A DNA stretch of 64,000 nt from Opisthocomus hoazin. Its lineage: Eukaryota > Chordata > Aves > Opisthocomiformes > Opisthocomidae. How positions within the stretch are numbered: the first letter of the stretch is position 1; the number at the start of each line of letters is the position of its first letter. This document shows positions 48,335 through 61,200 of the stretch, piece by piece. The notes below the pieces were generated by a model. It saw only the letters and a list, made by a program, of their open reading frames with translations. It made no database searches and was not told where the DNA came from. The translations under genes and the position numbers were made by a program. Where the stretch lies: NCBI RefSeq assembly GCF_030867145.1, contig NC_134454.1:47923830-47987829 (forward strand), read 5' to 3'.

Positions 48335-51300
48335 TCAACACTTAAGCTGTTCTATGGTACTGAATTCTTCCATTCTTAGTTAAAACTAAGAGCAATTATT
48401 AAATAAATATTCTTTATAAAAATGGAAACAAACAAAAACAGTCTATCAAATATCCTACTGCTAGTGATTGCATGTTCTGGACGCTTTTGTGAACACAGAA
48501 GAGATTCTGGATAATTACAGGCCAGTGATACCTTTATTCTTACTATTCATGATTAGTCAGAGCATTGAAGCACTTGGAGCTTAATGTAATTTTAGAAATT
48601 TTATTGTTATGCAATGAAATTATCGATGTTCTCATCATTCATGAAAATTTTAATCCAATTTTAAATCCCACATAGACTCACATCCTGTTGACAGGATGGG
48701 AAATGCAGATTTTGAAGGCATCTGTAAGTTGACAAGCCATCAAAACTGCATCCAAGGAACCTGAATATTGCATTTGACTTCTGAGTCAAAGAATAATGAG
48801 GAAGCATATTAGCTTTCTGAATAGGAAAAGCTGATTTTAAAATGTTTCCAAGATATAAGGGGAAAACATTAAAAGATACTGCTTCTCAATTCTATGTTTA
48901 AAATTCCATTTACATAGTTGTATTTTTTATGTGTGAAGCTAAATAGACAGGTTTTTTTTGTTTTGAACTTGATGTATCCGTTTAATAATCAAGTTGGCTA
49001 AAGAACAGCAAACATACCTGAGTGCATGTAATTGCCACAACAGTTAGACTGATGGTTTTCCTGTTATTGATTTAAACAATAAAGGATCAGAAGCATTTGC
49101 ACCACCCTAGCTTCTGGGTAGTTCTCAGTCTGCCATGTTGTACGAGGAAGTTTAAATATGTAATAATGGCAGTGACTATAAAATTGTGTTTTGCTCACCT
49201 AGTCCCACTCTCTTGATACACAGTGCATATGCACACTCTTAGGCGAGATCTCGGGAGCAGAATGAAACAGGTGTCTGAAGGGCACTATATTCTAGAGTGT
49301 TTTTTCAGTGATGTATACTAGCAAAAATTAAAAAACTGTTCGGACTGTAGCTAGAACACATTAAATGCCAACACCTGTATAGCTGAGAGGACTTACAAAA
49401 GACTTGGATGTGCCATTTTGTCAAAGGTAATGGTAGTAAACCCCAGGAAAGTCAGAAGGCAGCTTTCCTCTTTGTAATTATTTGAGATAAACTGGTGTTT
49501 TAAAACAATTTTCAGTTAATTCCACCAGTGGAAGCTGGCTGGATTGTTATTTCAGACATATATGCAAAAGCTATACACACATTGTGTATTGTGTAAAATG
49601 AAACATAATAATGAAAACTATAAACAAGACCAGGTTCACAGTGATGAGGCAGGTCCAAGGCCATGCCGCAGAGTCATGGCTATGGGTCAGGCTCCGGGGC
49701 AGTGAAGCATGACCAGCCACAGGCACGGCTGCAGCGTAGCTTGGACAAGGACCAAAAGCCTTGTTTGCCTGTGCGTAAATGCAGGGAAGCCGGAATGACC
49801 CAGCTTCTTACAGCTCTTGCTGTCGTAGTGCTGTATGACAGCTGGCCTTGGGCACAGGAATCCAAACCCCTAGGAAGGAGGGATAAGGAAGATACAACTA
49901 GATGCCTGCTCTGTTTGTACAAGTTTTCCTAAGGCTTCTGCATTTTGCTGTTGTCGTAGACAGGATACTAGCTAGATAGAATGCTATTTTTATGGAATTT
50001 CTGTTCCCGTGTCATTCAACTTGTCTTGTTTCAAACGTACTGTGGGTAGTAATTGTTAGAGGTAGCATTAGGGAACGTAATTTAAGAGTACAACAATGTA
50101 ATTTAAGAATACTAGTTTAGAGGGTCACAACTACGTAGTTCTGATTATTGCTGTCAGTTTGAGGGGGCAAAGGGTGGGTATTGCAGTACTCTGGTGGTTT
50201 CTTTGAGACTTGGTGATTCCTTTAAGAAGCTGAAAAAAAATGTATTAAAAGAGAATAATAGAGCTTATTCACAGATTTAAGAATTCTTAGCTTTGACACA
50301 GATGCTTTAGACTGGTCTCAGCTGAACATGATGTAAAACACAAAGAAATCTGTAAAGTCTTGTTTCAGAAGTTGACATTGCAGGCCAAGTGGAGTGAGAA
50401 TCCGCTGAAACTGGGTGGACATAGATTTACTTACTTTTTAGAAAAATATAAGTACTTTGATTATTGCTCTGTTTCCCAGAGATAACCTCCCTTTAAGATA
50501 CTATACTTAATAAAAGTATTTTCCCTATTCAGTTATTTTTAATAGCCATAGCATATTCAGTGTCTGTATAGTGCTTGGATTATTTCTCTCTATGGTATAT
50601 TAGTAGGCTCCAAATAAGTACGCTGTTTTTGAGGTTTGGCACACTATTAATTTTTTTTTTTTCTTTGTGCTCTGATTGAGATTTCTTTCAGTCTTACTTT
50701 TGCCTTGAATTGTGTTTGAGTGATACAATGTGAGGTTTCTGCAGATGTGAATTGGAAGACCTAGGAATACAGTTTGTAAAACTGCATGAAAAGTCCTAGG
50801 AAGGCTTAGGCAGTTAAGCTAATTTTTCTGTATCTTTTGGTTGCTGCTTATAGAGCAGAGGTAACCAGACAATCTGTGCACTCCGAGAACAGCTTTACAT
50901 GTGGCAATGGACTGGACTTTTGATGAGGAAGTGGTACAGATTAGTATGTGTGATTTTCTTCTGCCCAAGGGTCCCAGTGTGCTTGTCTCAGATGGCCAAA
51001 GCAAAGTTTGTTGACTTAATGTCTAAAACACAAAGATGAGTCCATTCGTTTGAGATCAAAAATAAACTCGTATTGGGATGTCATGATCTAGTATAAGCTG
51101 GTTGGAACTTGAAGTATTCTAGTAGATGAAAGGAGCATCTTCTGTTGTGGTAACTGTGTGGCTTTGTCTGCTCTCCAGGTATTTTCCAGATCCCTCAAAG
51201 GTGAAACCCAAGAGAACGCTCTCCATCTAGGCATTCTCTAGTTGGCCTGATTGGTACATAAGAGGTCCACACAGGAACTCTAGATGACTTGATTCAATCT

Positions 51301-54300
51301 GATTAGTGGGGTACTTTGTAGCCATTACAGGCTGGCACAGTAAATAGAGAGTATGACTTAACAAATTTTGTAACGGAGTAGTTTTTTCTGACATGTAGAC
51401 AGAATTTCAAAGTCTAGTGTCAAGAACACTTATGAACACTCTTGCTCATGAGTACCAGTGCTTCATAATAGCTCATGCCTATGATCAGATGTTTGGCTTT
51501 GCTTACCACCAGTGGTTTTTGTGAAAGTTGTCCTCCTGTCATGGGGTATCTCAGGAGGTTTATTTTCTTCTATCAAGACAACTTGCTATGCGAAAGTGCC
51601 TTAGCAGCTCCGGTTCGCATACATGTCATACATTTTTATCATCATGGTTCTTCAGGTAAATAGGGAAAAATATATTTTTCTCTGATACACTTGGCTGAAG
51701 TAATAGGGAGACTTTAGGACTGACTTGGTCTCCATTAGCATAGTTCTTTCATGACTCCTTTCCTGCTAGGAAGGACTTAACTCTGTACTGTCAGACTGGA
51801 ATCTCACCTGAAAGTTTGAGTCAAATGCCTTTACTTCTTATGCAAGACTTCACACTGGGGTCCTTTAAGCTTCAAATGCACAATTGGTTTCTCAATATCT
51901 AATCCACTCAGTCAGATTTTCTGCATGCAGGAATACACTTTCTTCTGTGTTGGTGAGTCCTTTAACATCTGTCAAGCGAGCTGGTTTCACTTTTTGCCTC
52001 TTTAGTCTGGATCATCGTTATAGTCACGTAGTTTTGAGCAGGGAGGCAATTGCACAGTCGGTCAACAGTTTTAATGTTTTTGTTCTCCGGTCAAGAGAAG
52101 TTTGCATATTAACAATTGAGAGTTCAAGTCTGTTTGTAATCCCTGTCTGCTGATCATCCTAACCAGATGACAGTGGGTAACATTTTTAAGTATTTTGCCT
52201 ACGTAAAAGGAATGATAAGACATGATCTTCTCTGAGCTGGGCAGTAGTTCATACTGTGAATCATCAAACCCATTTGTCTGTCATTTCTCCTTGATTTTAG
52301 GAAGGTATCTTTATGATGCCAGATTATGAACTCGAGAGCTAGGATCTGGGTTTCCTGAGGTGAACTGTTTTGCCTCAGTAGTGAACAAGAGATCCCTTTG
52401 CACAGAACATCTCCATATCTTGCTTTTTTACTGTTCCTGCTCCTCATCTATTGGTCATAGACTGGCGTACCTTCTCATCCACTCCCATCTTTTTTTTCCC
52501 CAGGGTCAGTGGTTGTTCAGTGTTTGGTCTCTTTGGGCCCAGCTGTAGTTCCTGTCTATATATTTGGCTCAGATTCACTTGTCCATTTTCTTCTCCGTAA
52601 TTCATGTTCAATATTTCTTCACTTTTTTTTTTTTTAATACTTCCATTATTCTTCCCATTTGTTTTATTTTTTGCTGAAATAAACATGGCATAGTGCTTAT
52701 ATGAAGAAAATGTCCATAAAGATGGTGTGTTCTGTTAGGATGTATAGTAGGAGTGCAAAAAGTATTCAAGTGATCCAGGCACACTCAGCAGAAGTTGGGC
52801 TTCATTCCAGTATGTGTGGGATGATTGCTTGAAGTACTCTGTTCATACCTTCACCAAACAATAGGTCATCTTGGAGGCTTCCAGAAACAATACCATTCTT
52901 GGCAGAATGTCATTTTCTAAGACAACTGCAAGATCCTCTACTAGACTGAAGTTTCCCACTATATGAATTTGCATTCATGTAAGTACTCAAAAGTGACAGG
53001 TTTTCTCTTTACAACCGAAAGAGCTGTTCTCTGTTAAACATTTACTAACTTGCTTACCAACTTCTTTCTAGTAGGATTTGAATTTATTAGGGTGTATGCT
53101 ACCCTGTTGAGGTCACACATCTACCTCAAGGTAGGGCAGGGTATGGTATGCTCTTTTTGCTAAACATTCCCTTTTCTATGAAAGCCCTTTTGATGGAATA
53201 GATATCTGCAAGCCAGCACATCTCAAAGAACTGCAACTGCACTGTATTCTGTATTTTTTCGGAGAAAAGGAATCATTCTGATCATTGTGATTTAAATGGA
53301 CAGTGTTCCATGTCTTCATTCCCTCTCTAACGTTACCAACTTTAATATTGATGCATTAATTTATACATGAAGATGTAGGTTGTACATTGAAATTATGATA
53401 GTCTTTTCTTAGGTGAAGAGTGTTGATTTTGTGGACAATATACTTGTCGTCTTTTAATAAAACTCACTACATACTACATATATACGTACTTTGTCAGATA
53501 CTTAGGAACATCTCAGAAAATGTTGTTGGGAGAGAACATGTTATGTTAAGAATACTCCAAATAGAGTATAAAAAGCGATGTGGTTTTTTTTAAGTATTCT
53601 CTTGTCTTTATAAAAGCAGATCTACAAGCTCAAATTTTTCTAGGAGATGGGAATTTATGGTAACACGAAGAAGATAGTGCACAAATTATAGTGAACCTCA
53701 AAATCTGTTCTTTAGTCGGCTTTATTAAGTTAGGAAGAGCCTAAATCATTTGTCATTTGTCATTCCACAGAGGCAAATGGGACCCAAGACTGTTTGATGC
53801 AGAAAAATATGAAAATAATGTTAGATTTACAATAAATAATGTCTCTAGGAGATAAGAATACTATATTAATAACATATATGGGTAACGCATCTATTAAAAG
53901 TCTTATGAATTGCTCGAGGTCATACTGAGAAACGCGTTTTTTCCTTCTTATCTAGACAGTTTTGAAAGAGGGAGATTAAAGAGCTGACATGAGATATTTG
54001 AGTTAAAATTGTGAACGTACTTCACCTGTTATTTATCATTGAGAAAGTGAGAAGAGAAAGAATCTGTGCCATAGAGCATAGGTTTTAGCATGGTTTTATT
54101 ACAAGTACAACATCTGAAATTTTGTTCTTGTCATTTCCCCCTTCAAGGAGTAGAACACTAGTAATGTTAAGACTAAGATAAATAACTAGTTGCTTTAAAC
54201 TATTTCTTATTTTCGTAATAGCATCACTATAATATTTTACCATACATAAAATACAAGATAATCAGAAGGGAAGGCCAGTTGAAGAGGAATGGGGAGGTGT

Positions 54301-56350
54301 GGAGCAGGGGGTCTGGTTTTCCCTAGCAGTTGTGGGAAGAGAGAGGTCTGTGTTCCAGGGGCATGCGTCCAAGAGAGAAATGGAAAATGTGAAGTCTCCT
54401 GGAGGCCAAAGTAGTTCAGAGTTACTTAATCACTTTCCGAGACTCACTTTTGTGGGTTTAGGGATCTTACGGCTTTATTGGTATGTTTGGAAATGAGAAG
54501 TTGTTATTCCTCCTCTAACCTGTGCAAATAATCATCAGGAACTTTGATCACTGCAAAGAGTGTAGTGTATTCCTTCAGATGAAAGACATCTGATGGTGAT
54601 TAAAGTATGTCTTGTTTATACTTTTCCTATTATTTTTTTCTGTATTTTTTCTTGGTTCTTCAGGAGTCTTTGTGGCAGTTTTCCTCAGTCACTGTATGTG
54701 GAATTTACCCTTGCCTCTAATCAAAGGTTTATATCAAAGAGGGTCTAAAGACATTTCCTCAGGAAGTGGTCTGGAGTGGGTGGAGACGAATGGGCTTTTA
54801 CCCAGTCCTTTTTTTTTTTTTTTTTTCCATTCAGCCTTGCTTTTGCTACATCCTTCTTCCCCTGTTTGCTAGGTGGTGGCAAACTGGTTAGCGTAACACT
54901 TCATATTTATAGCCAGTAGACAATCTGTGCTTTTCACAGGAGCATCTGTGCAACCAGCTCATGGCAGAATTGTTGAAATGGTTGAGACCACCTCATAAAT
55001 TTGGTAGGGAAGACTGCAATAACAGCTATGTGTTGTACTTCCAACAACAGCGTCGTACCGCTTATTTTTGTGTGATTGAGCACCAAACAACATCAGGAGA
55101 ATGCAGGGAACAGAAGTTTTGAAGTTTTTTACTACTTATTGCAGAGATCAGAATTCAAAATAAAATTTTCTGCTGATAGAACTGCTGCTTATTTTGATGT
55201 TTAGGACTTACTGTTTTCAAAGTTACTGTTACTAAGAAATATTAAACATTCTTAAAGAGAAAGGGAGAAGTTATAATGCATTCAAATCATAGCGTAGTCG
55301 GAAATGTTCAATGTGTGTAATCACTTAATGAAGTGGCAGGTGGAATTGTAATATTTTAGTGCTCTTTAGATACATGCCAAATACACAGTTCACATATTAT
55401 TTGTGCTTTAAAGATCTAAAAGCAACAGCTTAGCTCATTATAAGGATGTGGGGTAAAAGGGTGGTGTGTCAGGCTGTGTCTTTTGGTAAGTAGGTTAAAG
55501 TGAATGTTTCAGTGGTGGATTTGCTTTCACTGTGGCACTGGCTGTACGATAAGGGAAAATGCTGTCATAAACTTAAAAGAGAAGTATGGAGAGTATCCAG
55601 TTTTTGAGCCATTTGTGCACATTAAAAATAACTTGCTAGTCGTGTTCAGTGGTTTTCTTGTTGGACAATGTAAGGGGACTAGCCACAACAGATGCAACAG
55701 ATTATAAGACGACTGCAAGTATAATAGTTACAGCATGGAGCAGACTTTGCTGGCAGATACCAGAACGTAGCACTCTCTTTAATCATAGTGCTTCCCATCG
55801 TGTGGGTGGCCACGGGCTGCAGACATTTCAGTCAATCCCTTCTCTGTGCAGCAGTGGTTGTAAAAGAGTGCTGAAGTAAACAGCATTCCACAGACTTTTC
55901 AGGGGTTTTAATTCTGAGAAAGTATAGCTTCCCTTCGTCCCTCCTTTTTCCTGTTTGCTTTTGTCAGCCGTAACCATACAGGTCATGCTTCCTACTAAAT
56001 CAGTTCAGCTTGAAGTAAATAGTATATAATGTAATATATATAGACTCTTCAAAAAGTTGTTTGCGTTTGGGGTTGGGTTTTTTTGTTAAAATATATGTTA
56101 CTTTAAAACCTCAAAGTTGTGTTGATTTTTGGCAATAAGAAGTAACTTCTGCACTTATATTAAATGCTGTATAATTGTTAATCCTTTTTTAAAAGCCTTT
56201 CATCTTTGTTGTTTTCATTCTCTCAATTTTTTTTTCCTTTGATGCTCAGTGTTGTTCTACTATTTCTCTAAAATGCTTTGCTGTCACTCTAGCTGTTACC
56301 ACAGCACTTTTCCTTCAACCAAAATGAAAAGAGGAAAAGGAAATAATTTC

Positions 56351-56375
56351 TTTTTTTTTTTTTTTTTTTTTTTTT
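56351..56375. repeat. 25-base T homopolymer
   Basis: About 25 uninterrupted T follow AATAATTTC. It is not obviously the tail of a recognisable retroposon, because the flanks resemble no CR1 or SINE that I know. Confidence 0.85.
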
Positions 56376-58170
56376 AATCTGGCAGCCTGTTTACTGCTCT
56401 GGAGGCTGATTTCACCTCCTTAATGTTTGACATATATTCGTCTGGAATCTTGAGTTTCATGAAATGTATTTCAGTGGCTAAACTTGGTGTCATGTAAACA
56501 CACAGCATTTACAAGCCTTTTTGGAGTATGTAAATCAGCTACAGTTGAGGACAGATACTGTGATTCTGTTATATAAGTGCATGGTCATGAAAGGATAGAT
56601 TTTGATAGAAGAGTTTTTACATTGTATTTAAGCATATGTGGAATTAAGCATGTAAGAGAGCTTGAAAGAAACAACTTCCATTGGGTAACTGATAGTTGAA
56701 AGTCAGTTTTCCTTTGAATGAAAACAGAAACTAAAAGACTGTTAAATGAGATACATACACACTTTTAAGATCTTGAAGTGGAGCCCAATGGCTTAATGAA
56801 CTCCTAATGTGATATGCGACCTTTCAACTTTCAAATTACAGGTTAAAATTCAGTTTTGAGAACCAAGTCTGCTTGCTTCACAGTGTGTCCCGAGGGAGTA
56901 ATGGGCGATAAAGGCTCTTTTCTCAGTCCTTTATGCAACTTGTTCGTGTCCCGGATACCAACCTGGAAAAGGGGCTGGGCTTCTCAGAGCTGCTGGCCCT
57001 CGTTGTTCCTGTCCCTGGTGTGTATGTCCTCTGAGTAGACAAAATAAATGGGCCAGAGATGGTGTGATTTCAGAACCATTGTTAAACATTTTTGTTCAGC
57101 TGCACCAGCTGTTGCAGTGTGTGTGACTATGCTGCGTACGCACCTAGGGAAACCCACTTCTCTCAGCAATACTTGCTTAAGAATTGACATATCTGCCTCT
57201 TCATCTTGCTAATACACAGTTCTACATCTAGTAGGTCAGAAAGCAAGATTCTTAGGTATGGTTAGTGTGGGTCGCTTCTGGGTGAGGGGGAAGACTGCAG
57301 TGAAAATTGGAATTGGCCGATGAATCAACGATGAGTCAGTAGTTGATACAGTGATAGTATATATTCAAGAATTGTAATAGAATATGTTCTAAAACAATTT
57401 TATTCATAAAGGACAGGAAGGTGATTGAAGATGTTAAGAGATACTCATGCAAGAGATTGGAGCTGGCTCTTTTTATTGCAGTGAGAGAACATTTAAGAAT
57501 GAACATGGGGTTTCATACACAGCACGCAAATCAATTTCTGGTGCTTATTGTCCCAAAGTTTTACGGAGTTCACTGGCAATATTTTGTTGTTGTTGTTCTT
57601 TCAATTCTTTGAAAGTCAGCCAGAGGGAGTTCTTGGTTGTTTCTAACCTACTGAAGATTATACATCTAAATTGTTAGCCTTCTCACCAACGCGTTTGTGA
57701 ATCAACTTTCTAAGCTGATTTGGACCTTCTCTAGTCACCTATGGATAATTCCATTAGTATGAAGTGAGAGGATTTGCAATGTTTGGAAATTTTGCAAGTA
57801 TTACCATATTCTTCTGGTTGAAAATAATATAATAATATGAATGGGCTGGGGGAAACAAACCTCACTCCTTACTATTCAAATACGTAATTCTTTAACATTG
57901 CTAAGCTAACCTGAATATAAGTAATTTCTTGGCTTCTGGGCCAAAATAAATAAAAGCTAAGTATCTCAAAGAACAAATGAGAAACTGAGGATTCTGCTTT
58001 CCTGCAAGGCTGCAGCAAGGGTCTCAATTTGCGAGCCAGCTGACATTTCTCAGAGCATTTTAGTAGTGCCAGGTGGCTCTAGTAAAGAGCAGTGATTTTT
58101 TACTGGCAAACAAAAGGTGGTCTCTATTTGAAGAAATTCTACTGGCATGAGATATTTTTGCTCAACCTAA

Positions 58171-58240
58171 TAAAATTAGTGATTAATTATAATTAGTAAT
58201 TAATACTACTAATAGTAATTAATAGTAATTAATTATAATC
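58171..58240. repeat. AT-rich TAATTAAT/TAGTAATT array
   Basis: There are repeated TAATTA and AGTAATTAAT words over about 70 bp, including several self-complementary TTAATTAA-like cores. It could extrude cruciforms and offers many homeodomain-type TAATTA cores, but it may be simple low-complexity DNA. Confidence 0.7.
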
Positions 58241-61200
58241 AGCGTTGCATCACTGTTATAGACTTATTTTGGCTTTTTTGCTAAAAAGTTCAGTGACTAT
58301 TTTTCTCCTCTTAAGCTTTTAACAGCTTGACACTTAAAAAGTCCAAAACCAAGTGATTAAAGTAACTTCTCCTGAATATTATCCTAGGTTAGGTGATCTT
58401 TAGGGAGATGCAATGTGTACCTATTTGAAAGTGTAGAAGTCTGACACTGGGCACATACTTTTATTTAAAAAAGCATAAATTTGGTATTATATTTTTTCTA
58501 GAAATTACTGAACTCACGGATTTAAATTGGAAGTGAAATAATTCTATGATGCATTCACTCTTTCTAAACTTAAATTTATTCATTCACCTTTTCCACATAT
58601 TTTTTTTGCGGATTTAAGGAGTTCTTCTGTGGGAAGCTTGCATTTTGATTTTTGAAAATTGTGTGGGTGTGAGGAAAGTTAATTCTGAATCTCTGGCTAG
58701 TTAAACCAGGGGTCTTTAAAAAAAAAAAAAAAGGATTTACAGTCGACTCTGGTAAAGCTATTGAATTTCCTTTTGTAAGGTAGTGTAAATGTGTGCTCTA
58801 TTTCAGCAGCAAAAATCTCCCATTTTTTAATACAAAGAGTAATAGCACTTTGTAGGTGGGTGTTTCTCGAAGAGAGGGGAGAAAGAAAAGAGAAGGAGAT
58901 TTGAAACTGCTTTTCCTGTCTGAGGCCAAGAGTAGACTCAAAGCTTGCCAGCCCCACAATTCCTTAGCTTCTTTCTTCCAATTTCCAAGGGTTTTGTTAG
59001 TGATTTGCAGATGGAGCTTAGGCTTTGGAACTCATCCATTAAAAAGTTGTGTGGTCTTAGCCACAGTAGTAGTGCAACATGCTTTTCCTGTACTAGTTCC
59101 ACAGAATTTAACAGAGCTTGACTTAGTGAGGGAGCAGCAATGCAGCTTCCCCCCCTCCCCAATTTTCTTTGCTGCCAGTCGTTTGGAAATTAGGACCAGG
59201 TTCATTTTGAACTGTGTGGAAGTCTGTAACGTTTTTCTTCTGTTTTAAGAAACAGAGGTAGAATATGAACCTAGTCTTGTTAATAAGTTACATGTATCAG
59301 CAAGATTAACACAATTCATAGCATACATTAATTTCTAAAGAAAAAGCATATCTGTCTGAATGGGTTTTTGAGTTTTTTTCAGTTAAGTTTTTCTAGTAGG
59401 TTTTCATGGTCTTTTTGTGTATTTTTGACATTATTACTTTTGTTAAAAAGCAAATTGCAGTTACAGTTGTGGAAGCAAAGTTAAAGAAATAGGCCTAATC
59501 CTAGAGCACTTGAGCAGGTTCACTGCAAACGCTGACTGAAGGTGAGCCTGCTTAGATGCTTCAAGGACAGAACAGGGTGAGGGGCACTGTTGCATCAGGT
59601 ACAGTGTGGAGAACTTCATAGAATCTATGTTTTCCTGTCAGGGAATATTGGAAAAGCAATGAAGTCTGTGCATCTGGCAACATCAATTTTGTGAAAGAAT
59701 AATATTATTCCTGGATATTTTTTTTTTAACTCTAAAGTATTATTAACTCAGTGTAGTAATTTATCTATAGATTTCCTGTAACTAGATCACATGCTGAAAT
59801 GGCAAGACCGTTGTCTCTGTAGGAGTGTTCAGCAGAATAATTTGTTTACCATCAACTAGTCTTTCATGATTACGAATGGAGATTTAGATGTGGGTAGATG
59901 TCAGATTGTCATTCCAAGTGAATAAGGAGAAAAATGAGAAGCTCCAATAAATCCTGAACATGTACTTGTGGCCAACAATTTTATTTAGTGTGCTGGTATC
60001 GAATTTAGCTAATGAATACCATCCCATAAATGCAGAGAATGTCCGTCCATAAACTGTGCTGAAACAAAAAAAACTTCCTGACAGTAAATGTCAGAAAGAA
60101 ATGTGGATGAAAACCCCTCCCCACCCCACACTTATGCACTTTGTCCCTTATCGGACAAAGATTACGGAAGAATATTCTAAACTTTATCATAAAGTTAAGT
60201 TGAAACTGAAGTGATTTCTTTGCGCAAAATGTCTGAGTGGTTATTGGAACAGACTCAATTTAGTAAAGTGGGAGGTTGTGTAGACTAGCTAATCATTGAA
60301 GTGTATATGTGTGCGTAGTATAACATTTTGTCTATTTGAAATGTATTTAAACAATCTTAATTTCAAGGCATAAATTGGAGATTTTGATTTGGTTATTGAT
60401 GTAAGTAGTTAATTTTTTTTTAGTGGCTTATAAAATACACTTTTACATACTGATAACAATTAAGATATGAACAAACATATGCCATATAATTTCCCATAAT
60501 TTATGCACTGAGATTTTTATAAACTGTTGAGAAAGCAAAATTGTTAAAAGAGTACTCTGAAAGCTACATTATGTTTTAATGCATATGATGTTTTACTACC
60601 TTATTTTCTTTTACATTTTGGTTTTGGTTTGTGGAAAACTAATTTTCTGTCCTTTCCTGGAACTAAGGAGCAATTGAGCAAGAAGTTTTGTAAGCATAAT
60701 TAAAAGTCACAGACTTTGTTATGATTGGATAAGTGTGTGGAAATAATATGTATTGTGTTATGTCAGCATCCTACTTACAGAATTGGTTTCATAAACAGTT
60801 GATGTTGAGACAGTCTCTGAATAGGCATACTGTCTTGTCATTTACAGACTTAACCACTATGATTCTCCAGAATTTGCTATTCATTTTGTAGTAAAAAGGT
60901 TCTAAAAGTACCAGACCTGTTTGTGTTTTATTGTCGATCATTTAATATAGAAGGTATGGAGCACAATAAAACTCTTAAGCCTTCAAACAGGGTCTTTAAG
61001 AAAAAATTGCTAAAAAATATGTAGAGGGATTTGGTTTGGACTTAGCTGCTGAAGGCTAGCAAACAAACATTAATTTACATTTAAACAAATCAGAGCAATG
61101 TGTATACCTTGCTTTCTGAGGACTCTGTTTAAATGATTTAGGAAGTAATTTGGGATGTTAGAATACTACCTATTTAAAGAAAGAAATAGTACCTATTGTA

